Shown in pieces: positions 15,650 to 24,167 of a stretch of DNA of 64,000 nt. Positions within the stretch are counted from its first letter, which is position 1. Each line of letters begins with the position of its first letter. Position numbers and translations under genes: made by a program. Source of the stretch: JBEDUK01 sp963781595. Its GTDB lineage: Bacteria > Actinomycetota > UBA4738. Where the stretch lies: the NCBI GenBank assembly GCA_963781595.1, contig CAWAGG010000006.1, forward strand, positions 372,001-436,000. The letters are read 5' to 3'. Below the pieces are notes generated by a model. That model was not told the DNA's origin and made no database searches. It saw only the letters and a list, made by a program, of their open reading frames with translations.

Positions 15650-16819
15650 TCAGGACGTGGCGTGCTGCTCGGTCGCGCTGCGCTCCGAGGCCTCGTTGTC
15701 GAAGAAGTTCGACCAGTCGGCGTTCGCGGACGCGCCGTTGCCGAGGATGAAGCCCTCGACCATCTCGCGCGCGGCGTCGTCGGAGAACTGGACCGGCGGG
15801 GTCTTCATGAAGTACGCGCTGGGACCGATGATCGGGCCCGCGATGCCTCGGTCCTTCGCGAGCTTCGCGCAGCGGACCGCGTCGATCACGATGCCGGCGG
15901 AGTTCGGGGAGTCCCAGACCTCGAGCTTCAGCTCGATCGTCATCGGGATGTCGCCGAACTCCGTGCCCTCGAGGCGGATGTGCGCCCACTTGCGGTCGTC
16001 GAGCCACGGCACGTAGTCCGACGGTCCGATGTGGATGTTGTCCTTGCCGATCCCGTCCTTGCCGTCGCGCAACTGGCTGGTCACGGACTGGGTCTTCGAG
16101 ATCTTCTTCGACGTCAGGCGCTTGCGTTCGAGCATGTTCATGAAGTCCATGTTGCCGCCGAAGTTCAGCTGGCTCGTGCGCTCGAGCTTCACGCCGCGGT
16201 CCTCGAACAGCTTCGCGAGGACCCGGTGCACGATCGTCGCGCCCACCTGGCTCTTGATGTCGTCGCCGACGATCGGCAGGCCCGCGTCGCGGAACTTCCT
16301 GGCCCACACGGGGTCCGACGCGATGAACACGGGCAGCGCGTTGACGAACGCGCACCCGGCCTCGATCGCCGCCAGCGCGTAGTGCTTCGCCGCCTGCTCG
16401 CAGCCGACGGGCAGGTAGTACACGACGACGTCGGCCCGCGCGTCACGGAGCGCCTGCGCGACGTCGACCGGCGGCTCGGGCGATTCGACGATCGTCTCCT
16501 GGTAGAACTCGCCGAGGCTGTCGAACGTCGGTCCGCGCTGCACGTGCACGCCGGTCAGCGGGACGTCGGCGAACCGGATCGTGTTGTTCGGCTCGGTGTA
16601 GATCGCCTCCGAGACGTCCTTCCCGACCTTCTTCGCGTCGACATCGAACGCCGCGACCACCCGGACGTCGCGGACGTGGTACGGCCCGAGCTTCACGTGC
16701 ATCAGGCCCGAGACGCGCTCCGTCGGGTCTGCGTCCTTGTAGTACTCCAGGCCCTGCACGAGCGACGAGGCGCAGTTCCCCACGCCCACGATCGCGAGGC
16801 GAACGTCGTTCGTTGACAT
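15650..16819 (-). CDS. ino1: Inositol-3-phosphate synthase
   Basis: A 389-residue NAD-dependent enzyme that converts glucose 6-phosphate to 1L-myo-inositol 1-phosphate, the first step toward phosphatidylinositol, mycothiol and related actinobacterial lipids. It shows the NAD-binding IVGVGNCASSLVQGLEYY, YYLPVGCEQAAKHYA, GDDIKSQVGATI, QLNFGGNMDFMNM and the SKKISKTQSV lysines of the active site. Length matches mycobacterial Ino1. The ATG lies one base after the PadR stop (TGAGATG) with AAGGAG upstream, so the two are co-translated, as with Rv0046c/Rv0047c. Confidence 0.96.
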   Translation of the reverse strand: MSTNDVRLAIVGVGNCASSLVQGLEYYKDADPTERVSGLMHVKLGPYHVRDVRVVAAFDVDAKKVGKDVSEAIYTEPNNTIRFADVPLTGVHVQRGPTFDSLGEFYQETIVESPEPPVDVAQALRDARADVVVYYLPVGCEQAAKHYALAAIEAGCAFVNALPVFIASDPVWARKFRDAGLPIVGDDIKSQVGATIVHRVLAKLFEDRGVKLERTSQLNFGGNMDFMNMLERKRLTSKKISKTQSVTSQLRDGKDGIGKDNIHIGPSDYVPWLDDRKWAHIRLEGTEFGDIPMTIELKLEVWDSPNSAGIVIDAVRCAKLAKDRGIAGPIIGPSAYFMKTPPVQFSDDAAREMVEGFILGNGASANADWSNFFDNEASERSATEQHATS

Positions 16820-16820
16820 C

Positions 16821-17465
16821 TCAGGCACGCTCCTTCTCCGCTTCCGACTCGGGAGTGATCGCGGGCTGCGGCTGCGGCGTGACCGCGGGCCCAGCGCCCG
16901 TACGGCGCGCGCGGGTGGTGCGCGTCGACCGCGACGACCGCGTCCGGCGAACCTCACGCTGCTCGACCTGGATCAGGTCGTCGAGCCAGCGGATGTCCGC
17001 CTCGGTCGCGGCCAGCTGGTGGTTCATCAGCGACAGCGTGTAGCCGTCGATCCGCTCCTTGTACGTCTGGAGCGAACGCTTCAGGTCGGACCCGCGCCCC
17101 TCGAGGAAGCTCCGGCGGCGTTCGAGCAGCCGGATCCGGGTCTCGGGCTTGAGGTACTGGAAGAACGCGAGGCGGACCGAGAACCCGTTGTCCTCGGTGG
17201 CCTCGTGGCCCGCTCGTTCGAGCAGGTCGCTGAACACTGCCTCACCCTCGGGGGTGATCCGGTAGACGTTCTTACGGCGACCGACGTCCTCCTTGGGGAA
17301 CGTCATCTCGACCGCGCCCTGGCGCTGGAGGCGCTTGAGGGCGGGGTAGAGCGAGCCGTAGGACACCTGCCAGAAGCTGCCGAGCGTCTCGCTCAGGCGC
17401 TTCTTCAGCTGGTAGCCGTGCATGGAGCTCTCCTTGAGGAGCCCCAGGATGGCCAGCTCGAGCAT
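16821..17465 (-). CDS. PadR-family transcriptional regulator
   Basis: A 214-residue winged-helix regulator. The N-terminal PadR domain (LAILGLLKESSMHGYQLKKRL ... SYGSLYPALKRLQRQGAVE ... YRITPEGEAVF) is followed by a helical dimerisation region with a Leu/Arg-rich coiled stretch. The unusual basic and Ala/Pro-rich tail (TRSSRSTRTTRARRTG) may add non-specific DNA contact. It is the first gene of a two-gene unit with ino1. A five-copy 13-bp array sits 26-90 bp upstream of the ATG, the natural site for autoregulation. It is homologous in position to Rv0047c. Confidence 0.92.
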   Translation of the reverse strand: MLELAILGLLKESSMHGYQLKKRLSETLGSFWQVSYGSLYPALKRLQRQGAVEMTFPKEDVGRRKNVYRITPEGEAVFSDLLERAGHEATEDNGFSVRLAFFQYLKPETRIRLLERRRSFLEGRGSDLKRSLQTYKERIDGYTLSLMNHQLAATEADIRWLDDLIQVEQREVRRTRSSRSTRTTRARRTGAGPAVTPQPQPAITPESEAEKERA

Positions 17466-17490
17466 CGTGCTACGGTCCCTTCCTATCGGT

Positions 17491-17555
17491 TCGATACATC
17501 ACCTCGATACATCGTATCGATGCATCAACACGATATATCGAATCGATATATGCGT
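17491..17555. promoter_or_regulatory. Five-copy 13-bp operator-like array upstream of padR-ino1
   Basis: TCGATAYATC-type cores begin at 17491, 17504, 17517, 17530 and 17543, exactly 13 bp apart. Two perfect inverted repeats are nested in it: TCGATAC-ATC-GTATCGA at 17504-17520 and ATATATCG-AAT-CGATATAT at 17533-17551. GATGCATC (17519-17526) is itself palindromic. The array is strikingly AT-rich for this genome. It is most likely the PadR operator and overlaps the promoter. Confidence 0.75.
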
Positions 17556-17605
17556 CAAACGAACCGCGAGCCGACCCCGACCGCCCCCGTCGAGCCCGTT
17601 CCACG

Positions 17606-17638
17606 CCGAAGGGGGCGGGTTTGCCCCGCCCCCTTCGG
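17606..17638 (-). terminator. Strong hairpin downstream of BNR gene
   Basis: Perfect 14-bp stem (CCGAAGGGGGCGGG / CCCGCCCCCTTCGG) with a 5-nt loop, 27 bp past the stop of the secreted BNR-repeat gene. There is no U-tract, which is common in high-GC actinobacteria. It may serve both directions. Confidence 0.7.
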
Positions 17639-17664
17639 GTGGTACCGATGGATCCTTCGGCCGG

Positions 17665-19164
17665 TCAGTAGGCCGTGCGGACCCTCGCCGTGGCGTGATC
17701 CGAGTGGAAGCTGACCACGGGATCGTCCCTGACCGGGTTCGTCCCCGCGAGGACAGCGAGGCCGCCCTTCGGCGCATCCATGAACTCCTTGCAGGCCTTC
17801 ACGTTGCCGAGCACGCACGTGCCCTTCGTGGCGACGGCGACCACGGTGTCCGCCTTGCCGTTCCCGAGGATCGACGTCGAGATGTAGTCACCCACCATGT
17901 ACCCGAGCGTCGTGTCAGGGAGCGACGTCAGCTTCATCGGCCCCGCGAGCGTCACCGGCTTCGTCCACGTGCCGCCGCCGTCGGTCGAGGAGACGTAGCC
18001 GACCTCGAGCTGGCACGTGTTCGAGTTGCAGCTCGCGTTCGGGTAGAAGTAGTAGGTCAGCGCCAGGTGCGCCGAGCTCCCTGACGTCGACCGGTCGACG
18101 GCGATGCCGGGGATGAAATGATCGACGCCGCTGTTCGTCCCGTCGATCGGGATCCGGACGACGCTCGACCAGGTCTTCCCGTTCGTCGACGTGCTCATCA
18201 CGATGTCGTTCGACGAGCAGCCGGACCGGAACCGGCAGTCGTGCCAGACCATGTAGACCTTGCCGGCGGCGTCCACCTCGGCCGAGGGCAGCGGCTCGGA
18301 CCTGAGCCCACCGCCGACGCCGTGGTCGGTCTGCGAGGAGACGTTGAACGTCGAATAGGTCTTGCCGCCGTCCGTCGACACGAGCGCCTGCATCCCGCTG
18401 CCCCAGAAGGGCACGACGACCGTGCCGTCGGGCTGGGCCAACGGCTGGCCGCCGAGCCCGAAGGCGCCCGAGACGGTCGCGCTGGACCACGTCGCGCCGC
18501 CGTCCGTGGAACGGACCATCTTCATGACCTCGCCCGCGTTCGCGTCGTCCCATTCGACGTAGCAGTTCCCGTAGTTCGGGCTGCCGGACCACGTGTCGCA
18601 CGCGATCCAGCTCTTGTCGTAGAAGGTGTTCCCCGGGTTGTCCGCGGCGGTCACCGGCTTCTGCCAGGTCAGGCCGCCGTCGAGCGAGCGATTCACCAGG
18701 ACGTCCTCGCCCGTGCTGCCGCTGATCGACAGGCCCTCGGCCATCCAGACGTCGTGCTTCGGGTCGTAGGCCACGGCCGGGTCGCTGATGCGGTCCCACG
18801 GGCCCGGCGGGCTCGCGTAGACGGTCGTCTTCGGCATGAAGCCGTGCTTCCAGGTCGCGCCGTTGTCCTTCGATGTGGCCCACCCGATGTTCGACGAGCC
18901 GCCGTCGGTGAACCGGCCCGTCTGGAACACGGAGACGATCGTGGAGCCGAACGCGAACGTGTCGGGTTCGACCTGGGTCTTGTGGTAGCTCGAGGTGTTC
19001 TTGTACGGGTCCTTGCTGACCTTCTTGATCTTGTCCACCGCGGAGCCGTTGGCGAAGGCGGCCGCGGACAGCGCCAAGGCCGCCCCGATCGCGACCGAGA
19101 CCACCATCAGCCGCCGTGCATGCGTCGATACCCGAGCCGAACGTGCCTGACGTACCCGTGCCAC
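17665..19164 (-). CDS. Secreted BNR/Asp-box repeat protein (sialidase-like propeller)
   Basis: A 499-residue exported protein with a basic N-terminus and signal peptide (LMVVSVAIGAALALSAAAFA). The mature part holds several Asp-boxes of the SxDGGxTW type (SKDNGATW, SLDGGLTW, STDGGATW, STDGGKTY, STDGGGTW), marking a sialidase-like beta-propeller. I see no clear sialidase Arg triad, so glycosidase activity is uncertain. Cysteine pairs (CDTWSGSPNYGNC, CRFRSGC, CNSNTC) suggest disulfides. The GTG start has GGGAGGGG upstream; a -10 like TAGACT lies at 19216-19221. A strong terminator follows. It is divergent from the damaged phosphatase-like gene. Confidence 0.85.
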   Translation of the reverse strand: MARVRQARSARVSTHARRLMVVSVAIGAALALSAAAFANGSAVDKIKKVSKDPYKNTSSYHKTQVEPDTFAFGSTIVSVFQTGRFTDGGSSNIGWATSKDNGATWKHGFMPKTTVYASPPGPWDRISDPAVAYDPKHDVWMAEGLSISGSTGEDVLVNRSLDGGLTWQKPVTAADNPGNTFYDKSWIACDTWSGSPNYGNCYVEWDDANAGEVMKMVRSTDGGATWSSATVSGAFGLGGQPLAQPDGTVVVPFWGSGMQALVSTDGGKTYSTFNVSSQTDHGVGGGLRSEPLPSAEVDAAGKVYMVWHDCRFRSGCSSNDIVMSTSTNGKTWSSVVRIPIDGTNSGVDHFIPGIAVDRSTSGSSAHLALTYYFYPNASCNSNTCQLEVGYVSSTDGGGTWTKPVTLAGPMKLTSLPDTTLGYMVGDYISTSILGNGKADTVVAVATKGTCVLGNVKACKEFMDAPKGGLAVLAGTNPVRDDPVVSFHSDHATARVRTAY

Positions 19165-19215
19165 CGCACCCCTCCCTTTCCGCCGCGTCGCCGCGACATG
19201 CGAGCTCGACCGCGC

Positions 19216-19221
19216 AGTCTA
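19216..19221 (-). promoter_or_regulatory. -10 element of BNR gene
   Basis: TAGACT on the minus strand, about 50 nt before the GTG start, leaving room for the purine-rich ribosome site. Confidence 0.35.
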
Positions 19222-19311
19222 CGCCGCGGTCCCGTGCGCGTGCGCGGACCCTGGATGCGTGAAGAAGCCATGGATGCTGCACCGACCTGCGGCTCGCCGC
19301 CACCCGCCGCG

Positions 19312-19317
19312 TAGAAT
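19312..19317 (+). promoter_or_regulatory. -10 element of phosphatase-superfamily gene
   Basis: TAGAAT, 40 nt before ATG 19358; GGAAGGG at 19343-19349 is the ribosome site. It forms a divergent promoter pair with 19216-19221. Confidence 0.4.
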
Positions 19318-19357
19318 TGGTCGCTTCCGCAGGGGCAGTCACCGGAAGGGTTCTCGC

Positions 19358-20952
19358 ATGGCACGCGTGCTCGTCATCGGCTGGGACGGCGCCGACTGGC
19401 GCATCCTCGATCCGCTCCTCGAACGGGGCGTCCTGCCGAACCTCCAGGCGCTGATCGACCGCGGCGGGCGTGGCGTCCTCGCGCTCGACGATCCCGACGC
19501 ACTCGTGGACGGCGTGGCCGTCGTTCCTCACCGGCGTCGACCCCGCGGACCACGGCGTCTACGACATCCTCGAGTCGCGCGGGTCCTCGAAGCGCCAGTA
19601 CCCGGTGACGTTCCGTTCGATCAAGGAACGCACGTTCCTCGCCGACCTCACGCGCGCCGACGTCCAGACCGTCGATGGTGAACATCCCGCTCACGTTCCC
19701 GACGCCACAGATCTCCGGCAAAGCTGATCGCCGGCGGCGTGCTGCCCAAGCGGCGTCCGTTCACGCACCCGGAGTCGCTCGAGGGCGAGCTGGCGGCCGC
19801 CGGTATCCCGTGGCCGATCAACGGGATGTCGTGGGCCACGTTCCGGAACCGTCCCGACGCGTTCGCCGAGGAGTGCTCGACGCAGTCGGCCGGGCCCGGC
19901 AGAGAGGCATGGAGCACGTGCTGGACACCACCGACTGGCGGGTCGGCGATCTGCGTGTACTTCGCGACCGACCGCATCCAGCACTGCCTGTCCCAGTACC
20001 TGTCCGACGGATCATCCCGACTACGCGGAGGCGTCGAAGACGAAGACGGCCGACCGCATCCGGGACGTCTACCGGCAGCTCGACGAGGGCCTCGGCTCGT
20101 TGGTCTCGCGGACGCACGACGACGACCTGGTCGTGTTCATGAGCGACCACGGGTTCCAGTCGTGCACCGGCGCCGTGAACATGGACCGGCTGCTGGAGCG
20201 CCTGGGCTTCCTGGACTTCACGGCCTCGCAGGCGATCTTCGGCCCGATGCAGTGGGGACCGGTCCGGACGGTCGCGCGCAAGGTCTACGACACGCTCGGG
20301 CTCCATGGGAAGGTCGCGCTCCCGCAGCCCGTGAACTGGTCGAAGACCCGCGCGTACACGAGCGTCCGCTCGACCGGCGAAGGGATCAACGTGAACCTCG
20401 CCGGCCGGGAGTCCGACGGCATCGTGGATCCGTCGGACTTCGAGCGCGTCCGCGATCAGGTGGCCGAGGCCGTCGGGTCGTTCGTCGACCCCCGGACGGG
20501 GACGAAGCCGGTCGCGCGGGTATGGCGACGCGAGGAGCTGTTCAAGGGCAGATACGCCGACGAGGCGCCGGATCTGTTGCTGGAGCCGGCGCGCTTGTGG
20601 AGCCTCACGCACGCGAAGAGCGCGGTGGAGGAAGCGGACTGGCTCGCGGGTGACCACCGGATCGAGGGCGTGCTCGCAGCCGCCGGGCCGCACGTGGCCG
20701 CCGGCGCCGCGCTCCCGGAGACCGCGCGGCTGGTCGATCTGGCACCCACGATCCTGGCGACGGTCGGCGCGCCGGCGTCGGTGCAGCATTCGGGCTCGGC
20801 GCTTCGCGAGCTCGTCGGGCAGGATGCCGCGGTGGCCGCCGGCGCCGACGCTGTGGAACCGGACGCCGACGAGGGCGCTCGGGCTGGCGCTCGACGAGAC
20901 CGAGGCCGACGAGGTCGAGGAGCATCTCCGCGGACTCGGCTACATCGAGTGA
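19358..20952 (+). CDS. Alkaline-phosphatase-superfamily phosphodiesterase, about seven apparent frameshifts
   Basis: One protein of about 530 residues can be rebuilt by switching frames. It starts VLVIGWDGADWRILDPLL (metal-binding Asp). After a shift near 19485 it reads STIPTHSWTAWPSFLTGVDP, with the Thr nucleophile region. After about 19672 it gives VNIPLTFPTPQISGK, and after about 19725 PKRRPFTHPESLEGELAAAGIPW. Further shifts near 19870, 19960 and 20012 lead to LVVFMSDHGFQ (metal site). The last, near 20865, gives the typical family ending EADEVEEHLRGLGYIE. Members hydrolyse phosphate esters, nucleotide pyrophosphates or lipid-linked groups. Conserved residues persist on both sides of each break, which points to indel errors rather than drift. 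Confidence 0.75.
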
Positions 20953-20987
20953 CCGTCGCGCCGCCTCCCACGGTCCCCGACCCCGCA

Positions 20988-20993
20988 TAGACT
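20988..20993 (+). promoter_or_regulatory. -10 element for leaderless flippase gene
   Basis: TAGACT, 10 nt before the GTG start at 21004. Confidence 0.35.
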
Positions 20994-21003
20994 CGCTGGT
21001 GGC

Positions 21004-22591
21004 GTGAGCGCAGCGAGCCCCCCCGGCAAGGAGCCCCGCGGCCTCCGCGCGCTCGTGGCCAACGCTTTGCCGAAGGAGCGGTTCGGCGACCACCTGACGC
21101 TGCTGTCCGGCACGGGCCAGAACATCGTGGGGTTGGGCGTGTTCGTCGTCGCCTCGCTGGGCACGAGCGTCCTGATCTCCGAACGTCCTCGGCGCACCGG
21201 CCCTCGGCCTGGTGACGCTCGCGACCCAGTTCGCCTTCATCGGCGGCGCCGGGACGCGGTTCGGCATGGACATGGCCGCCGTCCGGCGCGTGGCGATCGA
21301 CGTCGGCAAGGGCGAACCCGGCCGCGCCCGCTCGGTCGTTCGCCGGGCGGCCGCGATCGCCGCGATCGTGAGCTTCGTCGTCGCCGTCGCGATGTTCGCC
21401 GGTGCCTCGTCGCTGGCGAGCGCCTTCGCCGGCGGCTCGCCCCAGGGTGTCGCGACGCGAGCGTTCCAGGCTGCGGCGCTGGCTCTTCCGTTCGTCGCCC
21501 TCTGCCAGGTCTACCTCGGCGGGACCCGCGGCCTGAAGATCATGCGGCACACGCTGACGTCTACTGGGCCGGGCAGCCGATCGCGTGGATCGCGTTGATG
21601 CTGGCCGGCTGGGTCGTGTCGGAGTCGGTCCGGGATCTCCGTGCTCGCGTACGCCGGGTCGTGGATCCTCGCGACGATCGCCGCGTGGGCGCTGTGGGAG
21701 CGCGAATCGCGCCGGTTCCCGCACATGGCCGCCGAGCCGAACGAGACCCGCGCGCTGATCCGGTACGGCGCCCCGCGGGCGCCGGCGGCGCTCCTCTCGC
21801 AGCTCCTGTTCTGGACCGACTACTTCGTGCTCGCCGCCGTCGGGAACGTGTCCGAAGCGCAGCTCGGTGTCTACGCGGCCGCGGTCCGCGTCGCGCAGTC
21901 GCTCGTGCTCTTCCTGATCGCGGTGAACTACATGTTCAGCCCGTTCGTCGCGGACCTGCATGCGCGCGGCGAGCGGGACAAGCTGAACGGCCTCTACAAG
22001 TCGCTCACGCGCTGGACGCTCGCGGGGACGATCCCGCTGCTGCTGCTGCTCCTCGTCGAACCCGCCGCCGTGCTCCGGATCTTCGGCGCGGGGTTCGGCT
22101 CGGGCACGACGGCGCTGCGGATCCTGCTGATCGGCCAGTCGGTGAACGTGGCGGTCGGCAGCGTCGGTTTCATCCTGATCATGGTCGGGCGGACGGGGTG
22201 GGACCTGATCGTCTACGCGGGGTCGTTCGTGCTGGACCTGCTCGTCGCGCTGCTGCTGGTGCCGAAGTTCGGTGCGAACGGCGCGGCGACCGCGCAGGCG
22301 GTGACGCTGACGGTATCGAACGCCGTGCGCCTCTGGCTGGTGTGGCGGTTCGTCCGGATCCAGCCGTTCAGCCGCGCCTACGCGCGCCTCGCGATCCCCG
22401 CGGCCGCCGGGCTCGTCACGATGGTCGCGATGCACCTGCTCCTCGCCGGCGCCGTCTGGTGGGTCGAGCTGATCGTCACCGGCGCGGTCGGCGCGGTCGT
22501 CTACGTCGCGGTGCTCCTGGCCTTCGGGCTGTCGCCGACGGAGCGCGCGGCCGCCGAACGGATCCGTCGCCGTGGCCGAAGCCCGGCATAG
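21004..22591 (+). CDS. Polysaccharide (Wzx/MOP-type) flippase, three apparent frameshifts
   Basis: A membrane protein of about 525 residues that would carry lipid-linked glycans across the membrane. The first frame gives LLSGTGQNIVGLGVFVVASLGTSVLIS. One extra base near 21181 shifts to NVLGAPALGLVTLATQFAFIGGAGTRFGMD. Near 21555 the first frame returns (VYWAGQPIAWIALMLAGWVV). Near 21635 the third frame takes over (LAYAGSWILATIAAWALW) and is clean to the stop. Some 12-14 hydrophobic segments are recovered. The leaderless GTG 21004 is 51 nt after the phosphatase-like gene; the two may serve the same envelope glycan pathway. The same caution about indel errors applies. Confidence 0.75.
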
Positions 22592-22609
22592 TCAGTCATC
22601 TTTACCATC
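22587..22609. promoter_or_regulatory. AT-rich recurring motif, copy 3
   Basis: Minus-strand reading GGTAAAGATGACTGACTATG, overlapping the flippase stop and about 50 bp before the oxidoreductase start. It matches copy 1 at 15 of 19 positions. Confidence 0.3.
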
Positions 22610-22655
22610 CGGAGACGAAGCGGCGGTGCGACCGCCGGGGAGGGAGCGAACGGCG

Positions 22656-23480
22656 ATGCGGTTCGGACTGGATACGGCGCAGCACCAGCTCACGTGGCCC
22701 GAGCTCCTGGAGCGGGTGCGGTTCGCCGAGGACGCGGGTTTCGACGGCGCGTGGGTGTTCGACCACTTCAAGGCGCTGTACGGTGACCCGGCCGGGCCGT
22801 GCCTCGAAGGGTGGACCCTGCTGGCCGCGCTGGCGGTCTCGACGACGCGGATCCGGTTGGGGACGCTGGTCACCGGGATGACCTACCGGCACCCGTCGAT
22901 CCTGGCGGCCGAGGCGATCACGGTCGATCACCTGAGCGATGGCCGGCTCGAGCTGGCCGTCGGGGCTGCATGGTTCGAACAGGAACATCGCGAGCTGGGG
23001 GTTCCGTTCCCGCCCCCGACCGAGCGCTCCGACCGGCTCGAGGAGGGCGTGCAGGTGCTGCGCCTGCTCATGACGGTGGACGGCGCCGCGTTCGAGGGTC
23101 GGCATTACACGCTGGAAGACGCGAGCCTCCGTCCTCGTCCGGTCCAGCAGCCTCAGATCCCCTTGTGGATCGGTGGGGGCGGCGAGCGGCGAACGATCCC
23201 CACCACGGCGCGCTACGCGGACGCCTGGCACGTCTGGGGGTCCGTGGACGAGCTCCGCAGGAAGAACGCACTGCTCGACCGGCACGCCGAGGCCGCGGGC
23301 CGCGACCCCGCGACGATCCTGCGGGCGACCGACCTCTCGCTCAGCGAGCCGTGGGACGAGGTTCGAGCCAGGGTCGCGGGCCTCCGCGAGATCGGGGTCG
23401 GGTACGTCGTCGTCGGCTGGCCGAGCGAGGGTCGGGCACGGCTCGAGGAGTTCGTCGCGGAGGTGCTCCCAGAGCTCTAG
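22656..23480 (+). CDS. LLM-class F420-dependent oxidoreductase
   Basis: A 274-residue luciferase-like monooxygenase fold protein (TIM barrel) of the F420-using actinobacterial group. Typical blocks are MRFGLDTAQHQLTWPELL, AEDAGFDGAWVFDHF, RIRLGTLVTGMTYRHPSILA, LSDGRLELAVGAAWFEQEHRELG and the cofactor-binding PLWIGGGGERRT. It probably catalyses a hydride transfer with F420H2 or FMNH2; the substrate is unknown. The start at 22656 has GGGAGGGAG 9 nt upstream, whereas the open frame begins earlier without similarity. Its stop overlaps the convergent LOG-like gene by 4 bp. Confidence 0.9.
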   Translation: MRFGLDTAQHQLTWPELLERVRFAEDAGFDGAWVFDHFKALYGDPAGPCLEGWTLLAALAVSTTRIRLGTLVTGMTYRHPSILAAEAITVDHLSDGRLELAVGAAWFEQEHRELGVPFPPPTERSDRLEEGVQVLRLLMTVDGAAFEGRHYTLEDASLRPRPVQQPQIPLWIGGGGERRTIPTTARYADAWHVWGSVDELRRKNALLDRHAEAAGRDPATILRATDLSLSEPWDEVRARVAGLREIGVGYVVVGWPSEGRARLEEFVAEVLPEL

Positions 23481-23962
23481 GGACGGCTCGCCGCCAGCCT
23501 CAGCGCCGCTGCGACCGCGTCCTGCGGGGTGGCGGCGCGAACGATCGGGTCGGGCGCGATCGACGTTCCAGACTTCGACAGCTCCCATGTGCCGAGGCCC
23601 ACGACCGGCACGCCCGTCTTCAGTGCGAGCGCGATCTCCGAGAGCGTGCCGAACTCACCTCCGACGGCGATGAGCGCATCAGCGGTTCGAACGATCAGGC
23701 CGTTCCGTAGCTCGCCCATGCCGGTCGCGATCGCGACCGAGACGTACGGGTTCGCGTCTCTCCGGTCGCTCCCGGGGAGGATCCCGACGACGAGCCCGCC
23801 GGCCGTTCGGGCGCCGCGCGCGGCTGCCTCCATCGCGCCACCGTGCCCGCCGCAGACCACGACGGCGCCGGCCTCGGCGAGCAGGCGGCCGACCGCTTCA
23901 GCATCGGCCGCGACCTCCGCGGGCGCCGGATCGGGTCCGCAGATGGCGACGTAGGGCTGCAC
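23477..23962 (-). CDS. TIGR00725 / LOG-like (lysine decarboxylase-like fold) protein
   Basis: A 161-residue Rossmann-fold protein. It has VAICGPDPAP, VVVCGGHGGAMEAAARGA and the substrate loop AVGGEFGTLSEIALAL, a variant of the PGGxGTxxE motif of LOG cytokinin riboside 5'-monophosphate phosphoribohydrolases. The short TIGR00725 subgroup has no proven activity. GTG start with GGAG 8 nt upstream. It is the third gene of a compact run after the helicase and a small Arg-rich protein. Confidence 0.85.
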   Translation of the reverse strand: MQPYVAICGPDPAPAEVAADAEAVGRLLAEAGAVVVCGGHGGAMEAAARGARTAGGLVVGILPGSDRRDANPYVSVAIATGMGELRNGLIVRTADALIAVGGEFGTLSEIALALKTGVPVVGLGTWELSKSGTSIAPDPIVRAATPQDAVAAALRLAASRP

Positions 23963-23977
23963 GCGGTTCGCTCCGGT

Positions 23978-24163
23978 TCAGTCCGCGATGCCGGTCTGCG
24001 CGATCACCCGCGTGGCCCGCGCGCGCACCAGGAGCTCTCCCGGGACGGCCTTCCGACGACCGAACCCCTCCCCGCGATCGGCGCCGATGCGCCGGCCGCC
24101 GATCCGCATCGCCCGGATCCGGAGGAGGAACGCCCGCCGTTCGACCGGCGTCATGTGGCGCAT
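23978..24163 (-). CDS. Small Arg-rich protein (61 aa), unknown
   Basis: The ATG lies 4 nt after the helicase stop and the stop is 15 nt before the next gene, so the spacing fits a genuine operon member. The product is rich in Arg (MRHMTPVERRAFLLRIRAMRIGGRR) with a VPGELLVRARATRVIAQTG end. No family recognised; nucleic acid binding is possible but unproven. Confidence 0.4.
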   Translation of the reverse strand: MRHMTPVERRAFLLRIRAMRIGGRRIGADRGEGFGRRKAVPGELLVRARATRVIAQTGIAD

Positions 24164-24167
24164 CGGC

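Noticed and set aside
17491..17555. CRISPR array
   Set aside because: Repeat unit is only 13 bp with no spacers and no cas genes; an operator array fits better.
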